From: an uncultured Lachnospiraceae bacterium
Lineage (GTDB): Bacteria > Bacillota > Clostridia > Lachnospirales > Lachnospiraceae
DNA length: 7,330 nucleotides
Assembly (NCBI GenBank): GCA_902766655.1
Contig: CACXEL010000224.1
Span: 1-7,330 of the forward strand
Reading direction: 5' to 3'
Positions within the stretch are counted from its first letter, which is position 1. Each line of letters begins with the position of its first letter. The position numbers and the translations under genes are program-made. A model generated the notes under the pieces. It saw only the letters and a program-made list of their open reading frames with translations, made no database searches and was not told where the DNA came from. Shown here in pieces: positions 1 through 6,100 of this stretch.

Positions 1-1156
1 GCTCATCCCGGCTCAGATAAAGCCTGTCAAAGTACTCTCCAAGGCCCTTTCGGGGCTCGTCATCCACATCCGCTCCGGCCAGCCTTCCGCCCGTCTCGTT
101 CAGGTGGGTGATGGCCAGCGACACCTTCCTGTCTGTCAAGATCCCGGCGGCTTTGTCCAGGTCCGCGCGGATCCTCCTGACAAGCCGGTCTCTGTCGAGC
201 AGTCCGTACCGCAGCGTGCCCTGAAAGGGATTCGGCACGTTGGTCCTGTCTGCCATGTCCGCCTTGATCCGGTCCTTGGGGCACTCGTTTTCCATGGGTC
301 CGGCGCCGTGACGGGTCAGGTATGTCCGGGTCACATAGCAGACCTCGGTCTCAGCGGTATGTCCTGCCAGGATCCTCGCCGGTTCAGTCAACCCGGTATA
401 GCTGGGCGTCGTGTGGGCCAGGACCTCCTTCCGGGCCATGTCGAGGAGGAGCCCCTGACCGTTCTCAAAAACTACGGTGTCATACCTGTCCAGGATTTCA
501 TTTCCTGCCTGCTCGGTGTGTTCCCGGAAGAAGCGCCAGTCATCAAGGTAGTGTTCGATGAGGCCGTCGCCCGCAAGGACTTCCTGCCAGGCGTCCGGTA
601 CCCCGGGCATGCCGAGCTCTTGCGCCCTGGCAGGCACATATTCATCCCGCAGGAAAATGAGCACATCCCTCACCGCCGCCTCGTCACACTCCCCGAAAGC
701 CTTCGCAGCCACTCCGTTCCGATATCTAAGTACCGTCTCCCAGATTCCGAAGCCGCAGCTGCCGTGGCGCGCACGCCCCCGGTACTCCTCCGCCATCTGG
801 TTCAGGATCATGTCGTAGGGGGTGGTCCAGCGGCAGCTGCCGTTCACATAGACCTTGAAGTCTCCCCGGAGGCCGGCCAGTTCTTCGTACTCATCCCTGA
901 AAATCATGGGATTGATGATGAAGGCATCACAGAAATATGTGTCTGCGCCGGCCAGAGTGCCGGAGCCCAGGTGATGGAAGATATGCCGGATTCCCTCGGG
1001 CGTGACCACGGTGTGGCCGCGCTGGGGACCGCCGTTGGAACAGACATTCAGGCATCTGCGTCCTTCCCTCATGGCCTCCCGACAGAAGTAATCTGTCATG
1101 AGCCCCTTCCCTTCGTCGCCGTAATTGGCTCCGATTACGATTTTTGCGGATTTCAT
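1..1156 (-). CDS. Divergent adenylosuccinate synthetase (PurA) family enzyme, 3' end beyond window
   Basis: An open frame of 385 codons runs from an ATG at 1156 to the left edge with no stop; AAGGAGG at 1164-1170 lies 7 bases upstream. True PurA joins IMP and aspartate using GTP. Family motifs appear in order: IGANYGDEGKG at residues 8-18 (P-loop, with Asp14 and Lys17), RGHTVV at 46-51 (catalytic His48), FENGQGLLLD at 230-239 (PurA FEGAQGTLLD), and YVTRTYLTRHGAGPMENE at 274-291 (PurA Y-TRVGxGPFPTE). Departures: the segment matching PurA's aspartate loop (TTGRxR) reads NPFQGTLRYG at 309-318, the guanine-binding KLD reads HLN at 351-353, and the IMP-loop region is replaced by RHGSCGFGIWET at 130-141. 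It is therefore probably a paralogue with a changed substrate or phosphate donor rather than the housekeeping enzyme. It is the third gene of a minus-strand operon, 34 bases after the VWA gene. Family assignment is firm; the reaction is unknown. Confidence 0.85.
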   Translation of the reverse strand, partial: MKSAKIVIGANYGDEGKGLMTDYFCREAMREGRRCLNVCSNGGPQRGHTVVTPEGIRHIFHHLGSGTLAGADTYFCDAFIINPMIFRDEYEELAGLRGDFKVYVNGSCRWTTPYDMILNQMAEEYRGRARHGSCGFGIWETVLRYRNGVAAKAFGECDEAAVRDVLIFLRDEYVPARAQELGMPGVPDAWQEVLAGDGLIEHYLDDWRFFREHTEQAGNEILDRYDTVVFENGQGLLLDMARKEVLAHTTPSYTGLTEPARILAGHTAETEVCYVTRTYLTRHGAGPMENECPKDRIKADMADRTNVPNPFQGTLRYGLLDRDRLVRRIRADLDKAAGILTDRKVSLAITHLNETGGRLAGADVDDEPRKGLGEYFDRLYLSRDE

Positions 1157-1190
1157 CTGACCACCTCCTTCTGTCCGGCGCAGGTCACCT

Positions 1191-2162
1191 TCACCAGGAA
1201 ATGCCCCTCAGGATACCGCCCAGGATACCGCCGCGGGCGGCAGTGTGTGTAGTTTCAGTCTTTTCTTCGGCCGGGGCGGCCTGTACGGCCGCAGCAGCCG
1301 GCGCCTCTGTCTTCCAGCCCACCAGCGGTGCCTTCAGGTCCGCCGCCTGGGCCTTCATGATGATCTCCACGATCACGTCCGCAATGTTGGACATGCTTAC
1401 ATTCCTGTAATGCTTCTTGTCCAGGTACCTGCGGAAGGACGGCTCGATCCGCTCGTCGATCCTGGCCCTGTGCTCCACGTTCAGGTGATAGATGTCGTAA
1501 AGCGGCAGACATTCCTCGTAAAGAGCGCCGGTCTCCACGTCCGCCTGGAGAATATCGCCGGTGACCTCCCCAAGGCCTGTCCGCATACCCTTGAGCGGCA
1601 GATAGGGATTGAGGGGCTCATCGCCCATAGTGATCAGGATGCCCCGCTTTCCCCTCTTCCAGCAGTCCAGTTTGGTGTGCCGGGCACCCATATACCAGGC
1701 GGCAGTGTAGGACTCGTAGCTGTTCCCGCCTCCGCCGAACTCAAAGTAGATCTTCTCCAGCTGGTCCGCGATCCGGATGTCCGCCTCGAACTGGGATATC
1801 TGGATCGGTGCGCAGTCGCAGGCCAGGTCTCCGATGCCCATGACCATGAATTCGACGTCCGGCAGCCTGTCGTATAGCTTTGTCATGATGACGTTGAGCT
1901 CCTTGGCGACCTCAACAGCCGCCTGTCCCATGCTGCCTGTCACATCCAGAGCCAGGATGACCGGAATCGTAGCAGGGTGGTCGGCGGAGTCGCAGCACTC
2001 CCGCATGACGTTCCTGGGGTCCAGGGCCGGATCCACCTTCTTCGCCCTGAACATATCCTGGTTGCTGTAATTACCCTTGACCCGGCCGCTGCTGTCCACG
2101 TCCCTGCCGCGGGATCTGTTATAGCTCTCGAAGCTTGCTCTGTTCCAGTTTCCGTAACCCAT
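1191..2162 (-). CDS. VWA-domain protein with MIDAS motif
   Basis: A 323-aa protein starting at an ATG preceded by AAGGAGG (2168-2174, 5 bases away) and ending in TGA at 1191. After a polar N-terminus (1-60, rich in Asn, Arg and Ser) comes a VWA fold. Strand one, IPVILALDVTGSMG at 66-79, carries the MIDAS residues Asp73, Thr75 and Ser77. GGGGNSYES at 143-151 is the likely second metal loop, and ILITMGDEP at 175-183 supplies Asp181. The C-terminus is an Ala/Pro/Glu-rich linker (about 286-305) followed by a Gly/Ile tail, ARGGILGGILRGISW. There is no signal peptide or membrane segment, so it should be cytoplasmic. VWA domains with a complete MIDAS usually bind partner proteins through a divalent metal, often as adaptors for AAA+ ATPases, but no ATPase gene is visible here. 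It sits 21 bases after the 198-aa gene and 34 before the PurA-like gene, so the three are very likely co-transcribed. The biological role is unknown. Confidence 0.93.
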   Translation of the reverse strand: MGYGNWNRASFESYNRSRGRDVDSSGRVKGNYSNQDMFRAKKVDPALDPRNVMRECCDSADHPATIPVILALDVTGSMGQAAVEVAKELNVIMTKLYDRLPDVEFMVMGIGDLACDCAPIQISQFEADIRIADQLEKIYFEFGGGGNSYESYTAAWYMGARHTKLDCWKRGKRGILITMGDEPLNPYLPLKGMRTGLGEVTGDILQADVETGALYEECLPLYDIYHLNVEHRARIDERIEPSFRRYLDKKHYRNVSMSNIADVIVEIIMKAQAADLKAPLVGWKTEAPAAAAVQAAPAEEKTETTHTAARGGILGGILRGISW

Positions 2163-2183
2163 ATTTTCCTCCTTTCAGCCCTT

Positions 2184-2780
2184 TCAGGCGTCCTTCAGGT
2201 CTGTGTCCTCATTTTCATCGTCGTCAAATGAGAACAGGTCGTCGAACATTCCTTCTCCCTTACCGCCCAGCAGCATCATGGCCAGCATAGCCTGCCCCAT
2301 GGGGTTGTTGTCAGGGGCCTTGCTGCCCGTCCCGTTCCCCCTGAGCATCTCGCTCAGCATCATGTACTTCATGACCTTGCCGAAGCCTTTCTTTCCGCCG
2401 CTTCCGTTCCGGCCGAACATGGAGACGATCCTTCCGAAGAAGTATGTGTCTCCCATGAGCATGTGCCGCTCGGGCAGGATCTGCTCCACCGTGGCGTCCT
2501 CATAGTTGATGGCTGTTATGATATCCCCGGCCACCTGGAGCACGCACTTGGGGCGCCCGCCCGCCAGAATGATGTCCCCGGGCTTCACCTTGTTGGTCGG
2601 GACCAGGAAGAAGAACTCCTCGCCGACGTTGAAGACGAAGGAGTCGCAGTTGGTGAGCCGGCCGGTCTTCAGAGAGTAGGTCTTGTAGCCTCCCGAAGTC
2701 TTGATGGCGATGCTGCCGTCCATGGAGAGCCGGCACATACCCGGCGCGATTTTTCCGAACATTCCCTGAAAAAGTTCCAT
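2184..2780 (-). CDS. Unrecognised 198-aa protein, first gene of the VWA/PurA-like operon
   Basis: I do not recognise the family. The ATG at 2780 is chosen because AGAGGAGG (2789-2796) lies 8 bases upstream; a longer frame from a TTG at 2801 would overlap that ribosome site. Residues 1-120 look beta-rich, with alternating hydrophobic and polar residues and turns such as SGGYKTYSLKTGR (29-41) and NKVKPGDIILAGGRPKCVLQV (starting at 63). Residues 124-180 are Gly/Met-rich, with FGKVMKYMMLSEMLRG (133-148) and NPMGQAMLAMMLLGG (159-173), likely short amphipathic helices joined by flexible GNGTGS-type linkers. The tail is strongly acidic (DDDENEDTD, 186-194). No signal peptide is present. It is first in the operon, directly behind the regulated promoter, so it is likely a partner or scaffold for the VWA protein; that is inference from position only. 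Confidence 0.88.
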   Translation of the reverse strand: MELFQGMFGKIAPGMCRLSMDGSIAIKTSGGYKTYSLKTGRLTNCDSFVFNVGEEFFFLVPTNKVKPGDIILAGGRPKCVLQVAGDIITAINYEDATVEQILPERHMLMGDTYFFGRIVSMFGRNGSGGKKGFGKVMKYMMLSEMLRGNGTGSKAPDNNPMGQAMLAMMLLGGKGEGMFDDLFSFDDDENEDTDLKDA

Positions 2781-2788
2781 TGTCTGAT

Positions 2789-2796
2789 CCTCCTCT
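2789..2796 (-). promoter_or_regulatory. Ribosome-binding site deciding the start of the 198-aa gene
   Basis: AGAGGAGG on the minus strand, 8 bases before the ATG at 2780. A frame beginning at the TTG at 2801 would place this site inside the coding region, which argues for the shorter protein. Confidence 0.85.
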
Positions 2797-2803
2797 CTCA
2801 ACT

Positions 2804-2853
2804 TAGTAGTTGTTTGCTACTTTCTGACTATAAGATAGTATACTTTTGCTACT
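2804..2853 (-). promoter_or_regulatory. Pair of operator-like repeats overlapping the operon promoter
   Basis: Two 18-bp sites share the pattern AGTAGCAAA-N4-TACTA. The first, at 2836-2853, fills the spacer between -35 and -10. The second, at 2804-2821, covers roughly +4 to +21. Their starts are 32 bp apart, about three helical turns, so two bound dimers would face the same side. The downstream copy is also an inverted repeat, AGTAG-N7-CTACT; the upstream one keeps AGTA...TACT. The placement is typical of repression by a dimeric helix-turn-helix regulator. The regulator is not encoded in the window, and I do not assign its family. Confidence 0.7.
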
Positions 2854-2860
2854 TTGTCAA
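2832..2860 (-). promoter_or_regulatory. Sigma-A-type promoter of the three-gene operon
   Basis: On the minus strand, TTGACA (2855-2860, perfect -35) is separated by 17 bases from TATCTT (2832-2837, -10, four of six consensus bases). The predicted start of transcription is near 2825, giving a leader of about 45 bases before the ATG at 2780. The surrounding sequence is AT-rich, in contrast to the GC-rich genes. Spacing and the perfect -35 make this the best promoter in the window. Confidence 0.85.
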
Positions 2861-2877
2861 TACCTTATTTCACCTTT

Positions 2878-3051
2878 TCAGGTCCTGCCCGCAAAACCTT
2901 CCGTGGGGTTTGGGGCAGCTTCAGCCGTAATGCTTTCAGCCTTACTCATTGAGCGTACTCGCGGAGCACCCATCACACTGTGAGAGATTTCTCCCACTGT
3001 GATCCTGCTATTCCCCACTCGCTTAAAGGCGGGCAGCTTCTCCCACTGAAA
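2878..3051 (-). pseudogene. Possible 3' gene remnant (open frame of 57 codons)
   Basis: Between the operon promoter and the terminator of the secreted-protein gene, the minus strand holds an uninterrupted frame ending in TGA at 2878. It contains VGEISHSVMGAPRV (residues 19-32) and SMSKAESITAEAAPNPTEGF (34-53), which read like real protein C-terminal sequence. No credible ribosome site or start was seen, and upstream the frame runs into the terminator, so an intact gene is unlikely. It faintly recalls the variable C-terminal tails of transposon-associated proteins, but I cannot confirm any family. It could equally be non-coding sequence open by chance. The same stretch contains the hairpin at 2972-3003. 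Confidence 0.25.
2972..3003. repeat. Long imperfect hairpin and associated short direct repeat
   Basis: Two 14-base arms (2972-2985 and 2990-3003) around a 4-base loop pair at 12 of 14 positions; the arms begin ATCACA and end TGTGAT. No T-run follows on either strand, so it is not a standard terminator. The 11-mer TTCTCCCACTG at 2989-2999 recurs exactly at 3038-3048, with a related TTCCCCACTC at 3011-3020. The function is unknown; an operator, an RNA structure or a mobile-element remnant are all possible. Confidence 0.5.
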
Positions 3052-3083
3052 TAAAAAAAGCAGCTCACATTCCGTGAACCGCT
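3051..3083 (-). terminator. Rho-independent terminator of the secreted repeat protein gene
   Basis: On the minus strand AGCGGTTCAC (3074-3083) pairs with GTGAGCTGCT (3059-3068) over 10 positions, two of them G-U, around a 5-base loop. A run of seven T (3053-3059) follows. It begins 28 bases after the stop codon at 3111. Confidence 0.85.
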
Positions 3084-3110
3084 TTCCCTGTACTGTATCA
3101 TATGAGGCAA

Positions 3111-3698
3111 TCAGAAATTGTATGCGTAATTGTATTTCTTTATTTTCCCGGTCTCCAGATTGTAGCGATATTTAACGCCGTTCCTGATTCCATAAAGGTA
3201 CTTTCCTTTTCCGTATTCCGCAAAAAAGTTTTTCACCAGGACTTTCTTTTTCCCTGTCTTGAGATTGTACCGGTAAACATAGTCGGCACTGCGGCCATCC
3301 TTGGCTCCATTGCCGTAGACGAATCCGTTCCCGCCATATACGATATGGAGGGCATTCCTGATAATGCCTATCTTTTTCGTCTTGCCGGTCCTGAGCTCGT
3401 ACCTGTACAGGGTCACCTTTCCCGAGAATTTTCCTTCCAGCGTCGTATAGAAAAGGTAACGGCCATTGGTGATTCCATTGACCGTATACACCGGTCTCTC
3501 GATCGCCTTTACCTTGGAGGATCCGACCTTCTGAACCTTAAAAACATTATTGGAAGATCTCCAGACATAGTATGATCCGTATCTGGTCTTCACACTGTTC
3601 ACAGTGTTGTAGGATGCTGCCGCTTCAGCCGGTACAGCCAGCATCAAAATGAAAGCCATGAACAAAATTCCAAAAAGCCATCTCTTTTTTGTCCTCAT
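3111..3698 (-). CDS. Small secreted basic protein with YRYxLxTGK repeats (beta-propeller-like)
   Basis: A 195-aa protein. The ATG at 3698 is chosen over an upstream in-frame start because AAGGAGG (3705-3711) lies 6 bases before it and a textbook signal peptide follows at once: RTKKR, then a hydrophobic core WLFGILFMAFILMLAVP (7-23), with cleavage likely after AEA or the next alanines (26-28). The mature part has three copies of a motif, YRYELRTGKTKKI (98-110), YRYNLKTGKKKVL (142-154) and YRYNLETGKIKKY (177-189), each preceded by a Gly/Tyr-rich strand. This pattern resembles blades of DUF5050-type or WD40-like propellers, but there are too few blades for a closed propeller. The protein is rich in Lys, Tyr and Gly and strongly basic, so binding to cell-wall polymer or polysaccharide is plausible. 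The gene is more AT-rich than its neighbours and has its own promoter and terminator. No enzyme motif is seen. Confidence 0.85.
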   Translation of the reverse strand: MRTKKRWLFGILFMAFILMLAVPAEAAASYNTVNSVKTRYGSYYVWRSSNNVFKVQKVGSSKVKAIERPVYTVNGITNGRYLFYTTLEGKFSGKVTLYRYELRTGKTKKIGIIRNALHIVYGGNGFVYGNGAKDGRSADYVYRYNLKTGKKKVLVKNFFAEYGKGKYLYGIRNGVKYRYNLETGKIKKYNYAYNF

Positions 3699-3786
3699 TT
3701 CTGTCCTCCTTACAATCATTCTCTCATCAGATTCGTTCTTCGGACTCACACCTGATCACAATCAGAATAATGAGCCTCCTGTTATC

Positions 3787-3815
3787 ACAATACTATGCGA
3801 GCTCGGGCTTTTCAA
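3787..3815 (-). promoter_or_regulatory. Probable promoter of the secreted repeat protein gene
   Basis: On the minus strand TTGAAA (3810-3815) and TATTGT (3787-3792) are separated by 17 bases. The predicted leader is about 80 bases. The octamer ATCACAAT (plus-strand reading) occurs at the -10 edge (3784-3791) and again in the leader (3755-3762), where it forms part of CTGAT-CACA-ATCAG. This could be a regulator site. Confidence 0.5.
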
Positions 3816-3844
3816 GTCAGCTCTGGAGAATCATTCACTGAGGC

Positions 3845-3869
3845 GGGGCAAATTCCATATTTGCTCCCC
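3845..3869. repeat. Inverted repeat upstream of the secreted-protein promoter
   Basis: GGGGCAAAT (3845-3853) is matched by ATTTGCTCCCC (3859-3869), with a two-base bulge and a five-base loop. No T-run follows on either strand. It lies between the terminator at 3948-3986 and the promoter at 3787-3815. The rest of the 3699-3947 gap shows no gene. The role is unknown. Confidence 0.4.
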
Positions 3870-3947
3870 CTTGAACATGAAAGCCGGATGAAACAAACCT
3901 TGCGAAGGCAGCCGGTTTTTGAGAAAAAAGGCGTGTCCCTGCCTATC

Positions 3948-3986
3948 AAAAAAGACCGAGGACCCCGCAGAAAAGGGCCCCCGGTC
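3948..3986 (-). terminator. Strong rho-independent terminator after the beta-glucuronidase gene
   Basis: On the minus strand a 12-base arm starting GACCGGGGGCCC (3975-3986) pairs with GGGTCCTCGGTC (3954-3965), with two G-U pairs, and is followed directly by six T (3948-3953). It starts 38 bases after the stop codon at 4025 and isolates this gene from the secreted-protein gene downstream. Confidence 0.9.
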
Positions 3987-4024
3987 AAACACGGGAAAGC
4001 TATATGGAATTAAAAACTGCTGTC

Positions 4025-5848
4025 TCAGCCCTTATAATCCACCGGCAGCTCCGTCCATCTCTTTCTGAAGACGTAAGCGGCGTCCTTGGGCTGGCGGTCG
4101 CGGCTGAAAATGCCCTTCTTGTTGCCGTTCATGCGGATGATGCCCTCGCCCGTCTGGAAGTCGGCGAAGTTCCAGACCTGCTCGCCCTTGACAAAGTCAA
4201 AGCTGTCGAAGACGCGGAAGTTCATCTCGAGGTACTCGTCCTGGTACTCCTGGGACCACATGACGGACGGCAGCTTGTGGAGCTGGGCGCTGGTGTCGGC
4301 GCCGAACTCGGTGAAGATGACCGGGCGGCCGTTCCTGACCTTGTCCCAGCCTTCCATCTCCCTGCGGAAGGCCATCTCAGCCGTGGGCAGCATGAAGCCG
4401 TTCAGGAAATACCAGCCAAAGTAGCGGTTGAGGGAAATGAAGTCACACAGCTGCTGGCACTTGCAGATATCCGGCGTGGAGTTGCCGATGATCGCGAAGG
4501 TCCTGGGCCTCTTCTGCGGATCCAGCTCGCGGGCATAGTCGAAGACCTGCTCGAAATATCTTGTGGCTGCATCGTATGTAGTCTCCGGCTCGTTGAGGAG
4601 GGACCAGGCGATGACGGACGGATGGTTCTTGTCGCGGCTGATCATCTCGCGGACGCACTCCTTGTGGTGGACGAGGAGCTCGGGCGTGGTCTCCTTCTCG
4701 AACCACTTGGGCTTGTCCTGGCTGCCGCCGGCAGCGTCGACCGCATTCATGAGGGACTCGAACATGCCTACCGCCGGGACCTCGTCGATGATGAGGAAGC
4801 CCTCCTCATCGGCCATGTAATACACCTCCTCCGCGTAGGGATAATGGCTGGTGCGGAAGGAGTTGGCGCCGATCCACTTCATGAGCTCGAAGTCGCGCTT
4901 CAATGTCGGCAGGTCCAGTCCGCGGCCGCGGATGTCGGCGTCCTCGTGGCGGCCGAAGCCCTTGAGGTAGACCGGATGGCCGTTCAGGTGGAAGCTTCCG
5001 TCCACGATTTCGAAGGTCCGGATGCCGATCCTGTCGCAGTACTCGTCGAAGACAGCCTCGCCGTCCATGATCCGGATCACGATCGTGTAGAGGTATGCAT
5101 TTCTGACCTCCCAGAGGACCGGCTTCTCGACGGTCAGCGTGCCTTCCTTGCCGCAGGCCTGGGCGACAGTCTTGCCATCCGCATCAATCAGGGAAATGCA
5201 GACATCGTGCTCTCCATTGGTAGAGACAGTGTAATCCACGAAAGCCTTGCCGTCCTCACCCAGACGGTAGACGGTGGTGTAGTCCGTGATGCTCTCCTTG
5301 GGAAGGGCCATGAGCTTGACCGGGCGCTGGATGCCGGAATAGTTAAAGAAGTCAAAGTAGGGCTGGGCCATCTTCCTGCCGTCGCCGAGGGTGGCGGTGG
5401 CGCCGCAGGGAATCATGGTCTGGCTGAGCTCATTGTTCATGAGGAGGGAGAGGCGGTTCGTGGTGTTCATTTTCACGACGTCCGTGACAACAGCGTTGAA
5501 GGGAAGGAAGCCGCCGACGTGGGAGGTGACTTCCGTGCCGTTCACGAAGACGCGGGCCCTGTGGGTGGCGGAGCCGAAACGGATCAGGATCTCGCGGCCT
5601 GCCCACTCGCCGGGAACGAAGAAGTCCGTCTCATACCAGAAGTCGCCGCAGTACTCCCTGCTCTCCTTATCGGTAAAGAGGTCTGCGAAGCTGGAGGGCA
5701 CCGGAACGCTGAGGGCTTCCGGGAGGCCGGCTGCCCAGCCCTTCTCAAGGCCCTCTGAGGAGGGATCGAATTTGAAACGCCAGAAGCCGTCCAGGGAGAC
5801 GACGCGGCGGGTAGCTGTGACGCGCGGGTAAAGCAGGGATTTCTTCAT
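4025..5848 (-). CDS. uidA: Beta-glucuronidase, glycoside hydrolase family 2
   Basis: A 607-aa enzyme, close to the 603 aa of E. coli UidA, that releases glucuronic acid from beta-glucuronides by a retaining mechanism. The GH2 layout is complete: sugar-binding domain (about 10-185, with PYFDFFNYSGIQRPV at 163-177), immunoglobulin-like domain (about 186-280) and TIM barrel (about 281-600). Catalytic residues are visible: acid/base Glu420 in NEP, nucleophile Glu514 in FTEFGAD. NGNKKG (574-579) supplies the Asn576/Lys578 pair that recognises the glucuronate carboxylate, separating it from GH2 galactosidases. An insert near 361-385 has about the length of the E. coli Loop 1. There is no signal peptide, so it is cytoplasmic. 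The start at 5848 is chosen because GGAGG (5859-5863) lies 10 bases upstream; an in-frame ATG at 5857 is too close to it. It is transcribed away from the GPH symporter gene and ends at a strong terminator, so it is probably monocistronic. Confidence 0.95.
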   Translation of the reverse strand: MKKSLLYPRVTATRRVVSLDGFWRFKFDPSSEGLEKGWAAGLPEALSVPVPSSFADLFTDKESREYCGDFWYETDFFVPGEWAGREILIRFGSATHRARVFVNGTEVTSHVGGFLPFNAVVTDVVKMNTTNRLSLLMNNELSQTMIPCGATATLGDGRKMAQPYFDFFNYSGIQRPVKLMALPKESITDYTTVYRLGEDGKAFVDYTVSTNGEHDVCISLIDADGKTVAQACGKEGTLTVEKPVLWEVRNAYLYTIVIRIMDGEAVFDEYCDRIGIRTFEIVDGSFHLNGHPVYLKGFGRHEDADIRGRGLDLPTLKRDFELMKWIGANSFRTSHYPYAEEVYYMADEEGFLIIDEVPAVGMFESLMNAVDAAGGSQDKPKWFEKETTPELLVHHKECVREMISRDKNHPSVIAWSLLNEPETTYDAATRYFEQVFDYARELDPQKRPRTFAIIGNSTPDICKCQQLCDFISLNRYFGWYFLNGFMLPTAEMAFRREMEGWDKVRNGRPVIFTEFGADTSAQLHKLPSVMWSQEYQDEYLEMNFRVFDSFDFVKGEQVWNFADFQTGEGIIRMNGNKKGIFSRDRQPKDAAYVFRKRWTELPVDYKG

Positions 5849-5858
5849 TGTATTCATT

Positions 5859-5863
5859 CCTCC
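5859..5863 (-). promoter_or_regulatory. Ribosome-binding site deciding the beta-glucuronidase start
   Basis: GGAGG on the minus strand, 10 bases before the ATG at 5848 and only one base before the alternative in-frame ATG at 5857. This favours a protein starting MKKSLLYPR. Confidence 0.7.
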
Positions 5864-6100
5864 GTTTCTGACTGGGATGGCGGACACAGGCAGGGGCCCG
5901 GCACCTGTCCGGCAATCCCATGTTGTCATGATGAATTATCGTACACATATTATGGAGCATAGAGGCCTGCACTTCCAGAATAAAATATGCTGTTTTAGAA
6001 AAATATCCTGTTGTTTCACCTGTCATTGTCTTACATACACGGAAATGACCGGCAGATTCTCCGGCCCGCCCGGTGGATACAGCAGTTTTCTATCCGTTCA

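Noticed and set aside
104..1252. Plus-strand open frame of 382 codons over the PurA-like gene
   Set aside because: It is antisense to a continuous minus-strand frame with clear family motifs and a good ribosome site. It shows no recognisable domain and crosses the start of that gene.
1245..1877. Plus-strand open frame of 210 codons inside the VWA gene
   Set aside because: It is antisense to the MIDAS-bearing VWA protein, with no domain of its own.
2972..3003. Hairpin considered as a terminator or CRISPR-type repeat
   Set aside because: No T-run follows on either strand, and there are no regularly spaced further copies.
3795..4013. Short plus-strand frame between the secreted protein and beta-glucuronidase genes
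   Set aside because: It runs through the inverted repeat and the strong terminator, and has no ribosome site or recognisable content.
4004..5758. Plus-strand open frame of 584 codons over the beta-glucuronidase gene
   Set aside because: It is the mirror image of a complete GH2 enzyme. Its Ala/Val/Leu/Glu/Asp-rich composition is typical of antisense frames in GC-rich genes.
5930..6040. Promoter for the beta-glucuronidase gene
   Set aside because: Several AT-rich hexamers such as CATAAT and TATGCT were tried, but none had an acceptable -35 at 16-18 bases, so no position is marked.
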